Notes under the pieces: model-generated
Seen by the model: the letters and a program-made list of their open reading frames with translations, nothing else
What the model was told of the DNA's origin: nothing
Databases searched by the model: none
In this document: positions 27,252 to 40,000 of the stretch, piece after piece
Layout: every line of letters starts with the position of its first letter
How positions within the stretch are numbered: position 1 is the first letter of the stretch
Assembly: GCF_041296385.1 (NCBI RefSeq)
Contig: NC_091019.1
Coordinates: forward strand, 6,657,264-6,721,263
Length of the DNA: 64,000 bases
Direction: 5' to 3'
Source of the DNA: Aphelocoma coerulescens
Taxonomy: Eukaryota; Chordata; Aves; Passeriformes; Corvidae
Program-made: the position numbers and the translations under genes

Positions 27252-27541
27252 GCATGCTTGGTATGTACCTGTGATAGTGCTAGCTTTTAGTTTTGCAATA
27301 TTATTACGAAACATAGATATGGTCTTGACCAGTTGCCCCTCGCTTCTGAAAAGGGCTATAAAGGGACTTTCTGAGATAATGGAGATGAGATCTCCCCACA
27401 GAAAGAAGGTGAATCTATTGGCAGAAGACCACAAGGACTTCGTCTCATCCGTTGGTAGCTATTACCCCCTTTCTTCCTCTCTACTCTTTTACTTTGTTTT
27501 CTTTATCTCTCCTCTATCGCATTACTGTGTTGTGGGCACTT

Positions 27542-27547
27542 AATAAA
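27542..27547 (+). terminator. LTR polyadenylation signal
   Basis: AATAAA inside the 26904-27650 LTR, followed within 15-50 bp by T/G-rich sequence as in retroviral R-U5 regions. Confidence 0.6.
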
Positions 27548-27650
27548 GGTGCACTGTTTTGATTAAAACTGAAATCCCTTGTGTCCTTTTGCACTCTGAG
27601 ATCTATAAATGAACCTTCACAACCCTCGCTTGTATTAGCGAATCGTGACA

Positions 27651-27655
27651 GGAGC
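27651..27655. repeat. Target-site duplication, right copy (GGAGC)
   Basis: Exact match of 26899-26903, directly after the LTR's terminal CA. Confidence 0.7.
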
Positions 27656-27763
27656 CCCCACAAGGCATCCCCAAATGTGGTTCCTGTGTCTGAGAGGTAA
27701 ATGGCTTGTTCTGCCTGGCACAGGCATTTTAAAGCTTAATGAGGCACTGAGTAAAGAGAGAGG

Positions 27764-28016
27764 AGGAGAGGAGAGGAGAGGAGAGGAGAGGAGAGGAGAG
27801 GAGAGGAGAGGAGAGGAGAGGAGAGGAGAGGAGAGGAGAGGAGAGGAGAGGAGAGGAGAGGAGAGGAGAGGAGAGGAGAGGAGAGGAGAGGAGAGGAGAG
27901 GAGAGGAGAGGAGAGGAGAGGAGAGGAGAGGAGAGGAGAGGAGAGGAGAGGAGAGGAGAGGAGAGGAGAGGAGAGGAGAGGAGAGGAGAGGAGAGGAGAG
28001 GAGAGGAGAGGAGAGG
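27764..28016. repeat. (GGAGA)n pentanucleotide array
   Basis: About 50 essentially perfect copies of the 5-bp unit GGAGA lie on the + strand. The array is a pure purine strand about 250 bp long that begins about 110 bp to the right of the LTR end. Long mirror-symmetric purine/pyrimidine tracts can adopt triplex (H-DNA) structures. Long translations through it in both strands are artefacts of the repeat. Copy number in an assembly may be collapsed or expanded. Confidence 0.98.
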
Positions 28017-30355
28017 AAAAATTGGGTTTGCAAAAGAAGAAAGGATCTGTCTTCTCATGATATTAATCCAGAATGAGGACCAGGGTCTCTTGTCTTGTAC
28101 GATTTCTTCACTAGTGGTTAAATAGGATGGTTTACAGCTAGCTCAGGAAGGCAGTTACCTGTCCTCTGCTCCTGTGCCAAAGGGAACACATACAAGTTAT
28201 TAGGACATAGTATACTCACTGATTAGGTAATAGCATGGCAAAGCAAGTGAAATATTTTATGACAAACTTAAATAGCAGGGGATTCAAGTTCAGGAGGACT
28301 GGAGATTAAGAAAAGGGACTTCATCTGGTGAAGGTAGATAGTGGCCATTAAACTGCCCTCTGGAAGATGAGCTGAGCCTTGAATAACAGGAGTGTATTTG
28401 TGTGTGTATGAGTTTCCATACCTTGTTTTTCCTAATCAATTGCAGTCTCAAGAAATTCCTAAATTGTGCCTTCCTCCTTCCTTGCCTCACCCCCTCAGCA
28501 CCCCTCCCTACCCCGTTTGTTTTCCTTTAGTCTGTTTATGGGCTTATAAGTGGAAAACAGAAATTAATCGACTGCTTATGCTTTATTTAAAATGGTGACA
28601 TACCTAAATCTAATTACGCAGGAGAAGATAATGAATGCCAACTCACTGGTGCATTGCCATCAGCAGTGTCCACCTTATTTTCTTTTCTTTGCATTTCCTA
28701 CCGGGACTACAGTATAGGTGGGGGAGGGGAAAACTATTCCATTCTAAATACTGTAAAAACACCTTGTGCATAAACCTATCTCTTCCTATTGTTGTGAATT
28801 TAGAGTGCTCAAACTTAGATAAGATCTGTACTAATTAGAATGCTGCAACAAAACCTTCCCTACTACTGGTACCACACTGATAAATCCCAATGCAAATTTG
28901 AAAAAAAAAGTGTTGATTCATTTCTTAAGTGCATCTTTTTTAAGCCATGCAGTTTTTTGAAAGTGTACTGGGATTTCTTTTGAAGCACATCTTGACTTTT
29001 AATAAATATATCAAAAGTACTTTAAAATATATCATAGCTAATTTTGCTCTCCCACAAATCCATCACTTTTTATTACCTTTTAACTAATTCACCCTTTTCC
29101 ACAGCAGAGAGGAAATAGTTCAAATCTCTTGATGGTATGTTTTTCTTTCAATTTTTCTGGTTGTAAATGTGTGGGAGGAAAAAATCACCTAATATATCAT
29201 TCTTAAAAGAAAGAACAGAAATGTGTTCCCTCATGACACCTTGGCTAACTGGACTATAATACATCTAAAGATACCAGGTAAAAGGGCAATACTGGGGCAG
29301 CTTACAGTGCACCACGGTAATTTAGGAAACCAACTTCTTATGGCTGGCTGATTCCTGGGATGGAGAGGTGCAGGACTAAAACTAACCCTGACAAAACACT
29401 GGGAGCTAACCTGGAATGTGTTTGCATAGCAATCTCTTGTATTTCCGCTGTCTCCTGTGAGCTCTTCATTGTTGCTTGTGCAGGAAGAGAAATACCTGCA
29501 AGTCCAGCTTGGGCCTTTAATGGCATTTAGTTAATGCTTGGCAAGTATGATATGATTTGCAAAAATCATCTGTTGCTTAATCCTCTTCAGTGCCAAGGGT
29601 TATTAGGAAGGCACTGCAAACAAGATGAGAAATTGGAACGTTTATATGTTATGGACTGAATGGGAGAATCTTCAAGTAGCTTAAAAATAATTGAAGTTTT
29701 ACATTTAACCTGTGGTAAAATTTGGATTATCAAAACAAGTATTAAAAAAATGAAGATGACCTCTAGCTGAACAAACCTTTCACTTAAACCTTGAGAAAAA
29801 GCACAGAAAAATGACAGCAGAAGCCAACTGCTGTCTGTTGCCACAGCACCGAGCTGGATGCACAGAACTGTGCTGGGGTTTAAGAAACAGTCTGAGTGAG
29901 TTTCTTTCCTCATATACACACCTAAGACATATCTCCAAGGCACATATGTGAGATTTCCCACTTTTTGCTCTCCAGAAACTTTGCAATCTGTTACATAGTT
30001 CACAGGGGGAAGAGGAAAAGCTTTATTTCATGAAAAGGAATGAGGCAATGAGTTAAGAGCTGTCATTTTGGGCTTGTCATCTTTGCTCTTACTGCCCAGG
30101 CTGAATAGCTGTAGGGTTTCTGAGCTGTTGCAAACAGAATTTGCAGCTGGATATGAGCTATGATAGACAGCTGATAGGTATTTCAGAAATGAGCTGCTCC
30201 TGCGTAGTGCTTTCTTAGATGCAGTCTCTGTGAGCCCAGTTCCAATGCTTGGGAGGATGTGTGTGAGAGGGGAAGGAAAAATGTCAGCAAGATTGCTGGA
30301 TACACACGTTAATTTGTACTAATCTGTCTGGGAGGAGTTCTGCCTGCAGCTATGG
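28017..30355. other. Intergenic, nothing recognised
   Basis: AT-rich unique-looking sequence. No exon, RNA gene or repeat family is recognised. Confidence 0.5.
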
Positions 30356-30601
30356 AGCCTGTGATCCACAGCGAGAAAGCTGCCTTATCAGGCATTGAGC
30401 CACCCCGTCTCTGGCGGTATTCCAGAAGCATCTCACTGATGAAACGGGGGCTTCCACATACGAAGCAGACGGCAACTTTAAAGGAAGATATTGTATGACA
30501 GGGAGCTTTAAAGTTACTCCCTTTCTCTGTAGTTATACAATTACGAATTCTGTAACATGCACCGTGCTACAGTACAATGACACTAACGCAATCTTGCTTC
30601 A

Positions 30602-30615
30602 GCTTACAGGTAAGA
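30602..30615 (+). other. Splice-donor-like site beside CpG-rich region
   Basis: CTTACAG followed by GTAAGATG is a near-consensus 5' splice site at about 30608/30609. It lies in a CpG-enriched neighbourhood about 250 bp left of the CpG island. No matching acceptor or reading frame was identified, so this is only a hint of an unannotated transcript. Confidence 0.25.
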
Positions 30616-30840
30616 TGTGGTAGGAACTGAGATTTCCAGGACTCCGACACGCTTCTGAAATATCAGTGGGTTACCAAAGCTGCTTGATTTACGAGAAGGT
30701 CAGAGTAAAGCATGGGACACCTGGACTAATTACCTGAAGAAGGCAGCCTGAGGCTGCTGAAGCCCGAGCTGATTAGCATTCATCATCAGCGCTGGCAAAC
30801 GAGAAAGGAGCTCACAGGGAGGATGAAAGGGTTGTGTTTC

Positions 30841-31030
30841 CTACGTGTCCTTCGGGCTCTCCCGGCAGTGAGGAGAGCAGCCCTCCCCTGCAAGCGCTCG
30901 CAGCCCGTCCCGGATGAGCACGGGACACGGTGCTGGCTGAGCCCGGGCGCCCGCGGATGCCCATTGTGCCAGAGCCGCGTGTCCAGCGGGCTCCGGTGAC
31001 CATCGCCTGCTTCGGGGGGGAAGGAGAGCC
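30841..31030. promoter_or_regulatory. CpG-dense island
   Basis: By hand I count about 19 CpG dinucleotides in the 180 bp 30841-31020, against very few in neighbouring kilobases. Local GC is also high. It is isolated in intergenic DNA about 15 kb past the NELL2 stop. Such islands often mark promoters or poised enhancers. I see no adjacent TATA box or convincing ORF and cannot assign it to a gene. Overlapping open frames on both strands are explained by the GC-rich composition. Confidence 0.6.
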
Positions 31031-34000
31031 TGAGGGATGGAAGGACGCCTCCCATGAGAGCAGCCAGCCAGCATGCATGGTTAAAGAGGATGTAAGGCAT
31101 TGCAGAAGCCAAGTAGTAAATGCAGGGCCAGGCAAAATCAGGATAGCTGTTGAAGGAGTTGGATTTCCCCAGTTGCTTCGGTGTCTTCAGTTCGCCTGGG
31201 GGAGGATTTCTCAAGGAACACAAGTGCTTTCTGTCCAAAATGTGAGGTTAAAAAAAAAAAGCAGTCATTTTCTTTTACTATTAAATAATTTTTCACTGTT
31301 ATTTTTAAAATCTAATAACTGCAGCTTTGACTGGCTAGTAGGAAACAGAGGCCCATGCTTTGTGCAGGATGATTATTTATTTATTTTATAAGCAAAATCA
31401 AGGCTGTCTGAGATTTGGATCTAATTTCACATTTATTTTTCATAGTTTGTTTGCTTAGTAGCTCTGCAGTAAGACGGTGATTAGTTAAACCAGTTATACA
31501 TAAATTCAAAGACTTGCTCTTCATTTTAGATGTTCAGACTTAATTGGATTTAAATCAGATTAAAAAGTGACTTCTGAGGGAAAAATACCCCCAAGCATGC
31601 AAAGATGGTTGCTTTTTTAACTTATCACATAAATGGCAATAGAGATTTCTATCTTTATAACATTTATTCCCTCTTACAGCTTACAATTCTATTTAACTTT
31701 TAAAGAGAATACTTGTATATTAAAATGTTAGCAGGGCAGAATAGGAGGAAGCCACTGACATTTCTTTCTCAGAATAACCTGTTTCCTACTCCAGAGTATT
31801 TTCTTTAGATTGTAATGAAATTTAAAACTTAAACATTATGAAAGGAGGTCATTCTACTATTTTATTTAATGTATTAATTGCTGTGAAAATCACATGACAC
31901 AAGCTGTATTAAAACCATGGAAAAGACTTGGTGTTTCTCCCAGGAGATGCCCGGGTAGATCCAGATAGTTTCTCCCTTGGGGTTTAAGGGACTATCAGGG
32001 ATTAATTACAGGCTTGAGCCATATATATAAATAGGAATTACTGAATAATGAAAAGCAGGGTTGGGAGAGTTTGGATGAAGACAGAGATGGAGTATTTTCA
32101 GTGCTATGGTAGTAGTTTGGGATATCCAGAAGTAACGTCTGTGAATCCAGCAAATAAATATCCTTGCAAAGGAACAGAGCACAACTCAGTCCTGACTGTC
32201 AAGCACAGTTTATGCTGCAGGGCAGTAGCATTTTGCTGCCTGGCCTTTTTCCTAAATTTGAGCATTTTTTGATAGGCATTTGGACAAACAAGGCTTCTGC
32301 AGGATCAGCTATCTGCAGCTTTGCAGCCTCCTCATGATGCAGAAGATTGAGGAGTTTATGCAAAATCAGGTACTTAACCATATGCAAGGCAGGATGAAGG
32401 TACAGCTTTTGGAGGACAGAGCAGAGATTTGTATTCAGATAATTCCCCCTCTGGACTGATACAAGGGGAATTCAAGTCATCTCCCCCAAAAGGTGTGTTT
32501 TCTAGGGGCCTTGACAGAGGCTACTACTGCAGAGATATGAAGAAGCAGAAGGAATAACAACTGCTGACTCCAAATGCCTCTGCTTATCTTTCCCATCAAT
32601 TATTTAGACAAGAAAAATCTACATGAAAATTAATCATTAAATTTTGAATTGCTGCTTTACATCAATTATGGAATAGTTGTGCCAAATAAGAGAACAGGAT
32701 AAGAAATCATCATGAATACACAAAAGGAAAAATAGTATTTGAATGAAACTATAAAGCTTATTACTTCTTTATGGCAGAGGGTTACTGTCAGTGACCTAGA
32801 ATAGACAGCTTTATATGCCAAAAGTGAAACCTCCTGTTTAATCTATCATAAGTGATGTTGGCATATTAAAATTGTGTGAGCTGATCCTGCTCCATAAACT
32901 AGTCATTTTTGGTACAATAGATTTATATTTGGTACAATATAAATTGTACCAAAAAAAAAAGGAAATTTTGGTACAATAGCTTTACAATATTTTGGCAAAA
33001 TAGCTTTATAAATAAAAAATTAATTTTGTTTGTTTCATAAAATAAAATTTTACAGATTTTAATACAGTCTTAATTTTAATACAGGTTGTCTTTCAGGTGT
33101 GAGCATCCAGAAGTATCATGGTAGACACAAAATTTCAATATTTTAATTGTTTGAATTGTTTAAACCAATATTGTCAGGTGTATTTGTGGAGAAAAGAGAC
33201 TGAATCTGAGACTGAGCCTACAAAAACCCATTTAATTGTTAATATTCAAATTATTGCCAATTGCTACAGTTGTATCATTAACCTAAAAATTCTGGGCAGA
33301 AAGGCTTGGTATGCTTCTTGAAACACTGAAACCTCAAATTTTAGCTTCTTTCTCCCCTACTCCCAAGGTAAATTTCTAAGGCTCCTGTCCAGAGAAAGGA
33401 GTGTGGAAATCATGGAGAATAAGCAACCTGTATGCATCAAAATCTGCAAGTAAATAAAATGAATTCATTATTTATTTTAGTTAGATGATGTACGTGTTAT
33501 ATATAGAATTTCTGAGTGCTTGGTGATGAGAAAACTTCAAACTAAGTCAGATACAGCACTGACCTAGAAAGCATTGAGACCCTGCAGTATATGTGATAAG
33601 TACAAATGCTTTTCTAACTTTATTTACTTTTAACTTGCTGGTCGATCTTCTCAAAGCCTCATATGATAGAATCAGCTCCTAAGGCATACTGTGGCCTACA
33701 TCTGTGAATATAAAGTAGGGAAATGGTAAGTATGACAAAATAACTTATATAATTTTTAACGTTATGCACTATTCCTTGACCTGCTCCAACTCCTTCATTT
33801 ACTGTTGTTTTCATTTTGATATAGATTTGTCTTGCCATTTCCCTTCTGTATTTCACCAGATTGCTACCTGTAGTGAATTAGAGGGAAGACAAGCATAAAG
33901 TCAATTCCACTTGCTGTAATTCCCCAGATTTTAAAAGGGAAAGACATTTATTTCATTTGCTTTGCAACCTATGAGCTCATGGGGTTCATTAATTTCTCAA

Positions 34001-37000
34001 GAAGTAAATAAGTTCCAGTGGTTTGTTCTCCAATTTATCACTTTTTGTCTGTTTCCATTTTAGCTGGTAATTCAACCTCTACTTCTTGCTTGAATGAATT
34101 CTGTGAGAGAACACATCTGGGCTTTTTCACCTTGGGGCACAACTGTGCAGAAAACAGGCATTTTTTGCTTAATTGCTCTTGTAATTGGCACCACATGGCT
34201 TCAGAGCACAGGTAGCACTGGAGCATGGGTTATATTGCACTGACAGAGACCAGTAGGGACTGTCCCTATGCTAGACCATATTTTACTGGCACTGGGGTGG
34301 GTTTCTTGGACATAGGCATTCCTGGTCTTGCATCTCCCACTGAGCGGTATGAGGAGTGCTCCTGGGCATGCCAGCTGGGCAGGCATTGTAGACATTGAGA
34401 GGAAACTGTAGCTTACTTGTCTGCTGTTTTAGGCAGAAGGGAAACACAGTTGGGTGAGGAAGTCTCATTAATGAGGGCACTTTATTAGCAGCTTTTGGTG
34501 GGGTGGGGTGTGGAAATGTTAGATTTAGAAGATAATCAGCCTGCATTTTTATCTCTACTTAAAATAGTAGAATGGAAAATTATCTTATCTCCATAAACTG
34601 CTGTTTTTCACTTATTAAATTATTTTACCACCCAAAGCAGATGCCACACAAAGAGTTGTGGTTGGGAGGCATATAGTTATTTATCTTGGTCAAAGTGTCT
34701 CAGTTAAAAAGCTGTCAGTAGGAGATAATAATAATAAATACATATGACATTTGGCTAGAAGAATACAAGATTATATTAAATAGAAACACATTTCTAAAAG
34801 AATAATTGTAACTAATTAGAAATCTCCAGTTATGCTTAGAGTTGTAAGAAAGTGAAATCAAATTTAATTATGCAAGGTCCCAGTTGTGCCAAAGGTGTTA
34901 TAAAGAATATCTTTATGGAGACATTCAGTATAACAAACTGGCTTCTGTTATTATTAGCATGCTCAGTTGCACATTTTCTTTATATTAGTTTAAAGTTTAA
35001 TGATGGTGTTTGTAGGACTAATTACCAAGAATCTGCACAGCACTCATTTGGATAGTCACCCAAAAGGCTTACATTTTTGCAATGTTAAGTTATTGATGAC
35101 TCCAAAGTCTCTTTGACTAAATTCTTTATATTCTGTATCTGTAGAAACAGGTACATAAAAGTGGATATGCTCACAGGTCCTTTAGATGCATAAACAGTGA
35201 GTTTAAACAGTTGTTCTCTCGTTCCTGCATGGTAGCAGAGGATTGCTGGCCAGCACCAGGATTTACTAGGATGAGTGCACCACTGGTCTGGGACATTGTC
35301 AGTGAAGGATTGGTTATCTTGGGTGATAGCAATGGTCCAGAGGCTGGGAGCTGAGAAAGGGAAATGTGGACAACAAAGACACACAGTAGCCATACATGTT
35401 TTCTGACAACTAGTTGTCTAGGCATACTGAGGAGGAAAGCTAATTCTTCATAGTAACTCCAGATAAAAATCTTAATACACAGTGAGAATATTGAGGAAAA
35501 GGATTTTGGCTGGGCAAACCTAACAGTGAGCCAAGGGCTTTTTCAGTAGCACTCACTGTGTCTTCACCTGGGGAGTCATTATCTCCCATGGTGAAAACAG
35601 ATCTTAGGTACCAATGTGGTCATGGGGGAGCAGTGATCATGAGAAAAATGCTGTGATATTAGAGGGATGTGGGAAGATTTGATGTAAAGAAACCCTGCTA
35701 ATTTTGGAATTGACACAGAAGTCAGGAAAGGTTTCTGGATTAGGCTGTGCAGTCCAAACCATTTTCCCATTCTTTCCTGGCAGCTCAGTTTCCCACTGCA
35801 GCCTCTCTGGAGATGACATGGTGACATGGATTAATGAAGCTTTCAAGTTCATGCAAGTCTTCCCAATTATTTTTTCAGGCCCTGCAAGGTTAAGTATTTT
35901 CTTCTCTGTTATAAGAGCATTTCTTTCCAGGAGCACAATTTGCTTCTCAACCCCAAAGGTGACTTTCCTGCCAATAAAGATCCCTCCAGGTCACCACCAG
36001 GCAGTTTTGTCTTTAAACCACCTGGCCTGACACACTGGGACTCTCTTCTTCCCTGAACATAATCACAAGGCAACCATCTCTATTCCTACAGCTCCTCTCC
36101 CCTGCTTTGCAGGATCACAATGAAGTGTTAGTCTTGGGAGCTGACTGTGGGACTGACCCTTGATTATGGCAGGAGGAGGCTGGTAGGAACAACAGGAACA
36201 CCGTGTTCCGTGGCCACTCATCTGACACATGGCACTTAGCTCTTCTGCAGCATTGCAGGTGTGGAGCTAGGGCTGAAAGCCTCAGCTTGAGTAGCTCTGA
36301 TCTCCAGGAGGGGCATACAGCTCAAACGTACCTTAAAAGAGAAAGGAGCTGTGTCGTGTGTCTCAGCCTTGACTGTCATGTTCCTGGGCTTTGCACTCAA
36401 GTAGGGGGAGGCAGCCAGAGAAAGGCAGCAAAGCACAGCACAAGTATTTGTTCCAGTGGATCTGCAGGCACTGTTGGAAAAGAAGGAGTCATTCCTGCTA
36501 CTGACAGTAACCTGGGATAGGATTCACTTCCCTCCACCTCAGACACCTGTGATGTATATACATTTGCAGCTGAACTGGGAGCTCCAGGCTTCCCTTATTA
36601 GTTAATGGAAGTGATTATCTATTTTTAGGCATGACTCACCTGTCCTATTTTAGCTCTCTATTTTAGTGCATGATGAATTGTATGATGTCCATTAACAATT
36701 CAGGAGAGAGTCTAATCCAAGTAGCTCAGATGTGGACCTCTTAATTGATTTATTTGGATCAATTCTACCCCATCTGCCTAGGTCCTTAAAGCACTGGGTG
36801 TCTTCCAAGGCTAAAACTGAGGCAAACAGTGAGAGAGGGAGTGCAGAAAGCACTTTTGCTTTCTTTGCCCAGATAGCAGCATGTTTTCAGGTGTGACTTT
36901 GGCAGCTGAATACTTGAATTGGCTGTGGTCATTTTGTACTGTCAAAGGTATCATTGGTCCTTGTCTAGGAGCAGTATGGTCTCCATCTGTACAAGCTCCA

Positions 37001-40000
37001 TCTAGCTGGAAAAAGAAAAGCAATTTTAGTTGCCTTACCTCTCAAGTATCTACTGTTTTATTGACAAATTCCTCTCCCTTGCCCTATCCCAGCCCTCCTT
37101 TTCCTTATGGCTCTCTGTCTGGACCCCTCTTGATGCAGCCAGACCTGGCAATGCTGTGTAACTCCTCCAAGGCTGCTGACTTTCCTTACCTTTTGCTGAC
37201 ACTAAGCAAAGAGGCTCCCTGGCATAGAGGCAAGAATGTCAGCTACACCTCAATATTCACTACTGTGGGACTTGGAATAACAGATCCCTGCACGTGACCC
37301 ACGCACCTCTGCCTCCCACATCATAAGGAGAGCTTGCTGTGGGTTGGAAGAGGCAACAGTAGGGAAGTCTGGGTCCTACTGAGCATTTCTAAGCTAATGA
37401 AAACAGCAGGAATTCCCCAGTGGTTGTCCATGTGCAGGGACCAGGTGTAGGCAGCAGAGCATGTCCATAGGGATGAGAGACTGCTGTGTCTCCCACACCA
37501 TTTTCCCACAACTGACATGGGCTCAAGATGTTTTCTATGGGAACAGAACTCATGTGTAGCACATCTGTGAGCCTCTGGGTACTCAGGGAGCTGCACTCCT
37601 TGAGGACACCACAGGCCAGAAGCCATGAGTGACTGCTGGCTGCCCACACCCTGCCTGGTAACCTCCTGGGAAGATCAGTGGCCCACCACTGAGGGCTCTT
37701 ACAGGTGGGGTGTCTGCTATGATAGTGTCAAGGTGAGTTGGCCCTAGGGGTGGGTTATATGGAGACTGAGGAATGAGACATTTGTGATCAGTTCAGATGT
37801 CTAATAGAACTAGGATTGAATTTCTCATTTCCAAGCCTTGCTTGCAGCTTGAATATGATGCATCTCTTCCTGCCCTTGCTTTTTAATCTGAAGGGTTTAT
37901 TTTCAACTTGTTTCATCCCTATTCACACCATATAGTTGTCAGTGGTGTACAAATCTGCTGGATATTTATTTTAATGTCAGTTCTGACCTGAGTGTGCATA
38001 CCAACTGTCTAATGATGTCATGAGCTCTGAGATCTGCCATCCCTAAACTCAGTCTGAATCCAGTGGCTGTTCTAAACTGGAATATCTGTGTACTCACACA
38101 CATAGGATGGGTTTCCTTATCCTCTCTTGCCAGCTAACACAGTGAATCCTGGCTGGACTGAGAATACTGAATCACACTTTGTTCTGCTCACTGTTTGCAT
38201 TTTGTTTCCAGGCTGTCATTCCAAGATAGATGATGAACTTGGCCTGTGATGAATTGCAGAGGCTTTGGATAAAGGGTGAATGTTGATCTTCATGGATAGG
38301 ATTTCTTCACTACAGGAGAAGTGCAGATGTCCAAGGATGTGTAGGATGCAGAGAATCCATCTTGTGACACTGATACTTTATAAGCACAAGTTCAGAGTAC
38401 GTGTCCAGCTCTTATATCAGAACACAGCAATGATGAACAGCTTCCTGTTCCAGTGCAAGATGATCCTGTAGGATGTCATATAACATGGAGTGCTGATATG
38501 TGTCGTGTCCCAGGACTGATTCTCAGTAATCCTTCTTGGCGTAAGGAGAAAAGAGCACACACAGCAGGTTCTAGCTGTATCAGTTACTGTACATCTGAAA
38601 TGTGTCCTGATTCTAGAAGAATATCTGTTAGGTAGCATAAAATACATGAAATGCAAGTCATTTGGCACACTTAGGGAGTTCTGTCCTCCTTTCCCCTTCT
38701 GCTTCTCTTGTTGCTAATGAAACAGCTGCTTTTTGGTTTCAGGCTTTAACCTATTTTTAGAATCCTTTTATGCTATTGGCCCTTTGAAATGCATGAATTG
38801 CTGTGAAAGAAAGCCAGTGTCATTTGCTGTGAGGCAGGAGGAAGGCCTATAGGTGAAGTCATGTCTGGTGATGAGAGACTGTCTCACCTATTCATCTCCT
38901 CCCTTCCTTTATTTCTCTAAAGCAACCCAGTTCCCCATGGTACATGGTTCCATACCTTTTCTGCTTTTATTTAAGATTACAATTATATCAGCCACAGCCC
39001 TTCATTAGCACAGCACCAGCAGATAACTCCCTCCTTTGGGGGAAATTTTTTTTCACATCTAGGTCCCCGTTCCCACTGCAGGAATGTGCCGGCGCAAAGT
39101 AGAAAAGGAAGTGGAGGAGCTTGGTTTCCAAGGAGAGAAGCTGGAGAGCAGTGCAGAAAGAAGGAAGCTGTGAATGAAATAGGGGGCAAGTGGAAGGTAG
39201 AATCTATTGATTGGATGAGTATTAAACCTTGTTTCTGTGAGCAGCTGTGTTCTCAGTGGGATGTCAGATTTTGACACCGTGCAGCAGGATTTCACTGGGA
39301 GGGCTGTGGGTTGGCAAGTAGAGTATATCATCATCTAAAGAGTCAGGTTATCCTAATGACTGAGGATGCCAAAGATACAAGTCCAGAATCACTGAATTGG
39401 TACGTACTCTGATCTGCCCAATATGACCACAGGTGTGACTTTAAATGTGAGATAAATCATTGCATTACTTCATTAGTTATTTACCTTCTACAATTAATTA
39501 ATTCAGCACTAAACTAGCCTAAGCAGCAGCTCCTTACGGGATTTGCAGTTTGTAGGCTGGAGGCCCATTTGTGTCTCAGCTGACACAAATGAACATGCTG
39601 TGGTTAACTGAAGTGGGAAGAATCATGCATAGCGTCTTGGTTGCAGTGTTGACAACTTACTCGTTTCTTTTAAAATCCAAGCCATGCTCAGCTCACTTTG
39701 GATGATTAAAAAAGGGGGTTTTATTTTTGTTTCCTGATTTCTGAGTTTTCTCCTGAAAAATGTTTTTGATCTGATCAAACAGATTTATCCTTCCAGACAG
39801 ACCTTTATTCTCATTGCTGCAGCCATTTCTGCCTTGAGGCAGTGAAGAGGACTCCTGTTTCTCTGCATCCCTGCACAGTTTCACTACAATTGAGTCATCT
39901 CCAATGTATCTGCTAAACCCTGGCTAAAGACAAGAAGGTCTGAACACAGCAAGGTTTGGCTTTCTTTTTTATGGTTGAAAAATGTGTTTTGAATTCTGTG

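Larger units (their letters stand above)
26904..27650 (+). mobile_element. Solo ERV LTR (about 747 bp, + orientation)
   Basis: The element starts TGTAAGAGACGG and ends CGTGACA, giving TG...CA termini. It is flanked by identical 5-bp repeats GGAGC (26899-26903 and 27651-27655). Inside are a TATA-like CTATAAAAGG at 27242-27251, a second CTATAAAGGG near 27353 and an AATAAA at 27542-27547. That is the promoter-then-poly(A) order of a + strand LTR. No primer-binding-site-like sequence follows the right end, so this is most simply a solo LTR left by recombination between two LTRs. Five-base duplications are typical of ERVL-type and some other ERVs. Open frames inside are non-coding shadows. Confidence 0.78.

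Noticed and set aside
27007..27543. 178-codon open frame on the + strand
   Set aside because: It lies entirely inside the LTR at 26904-27650, spans its TATA and AATAAA signals and shows no protein-family features.
27635..28076. Long open frames of repeated Ser/Leu or Glu/Arg on both strands
   Set aside because: They are translations of the GGAGA pentanucleotide array, which is open in several frames by construction.
30786..31391. Overlapping open frames of about 150 codons on both strands at the CpG island
   Set aside because: GC-rich DNA has few stop codons. Neither frame shows motifs, a signal peptide or splice context. Kept only as a CpG island.
36881..37297. 138-codon + strand frame considered as an env remnant
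   Set aside because: It has two sequons and several cysteines but no recognisable surface/transmembrane layout, no fusion-peptide-like segment and no flanking retroviral sequence.
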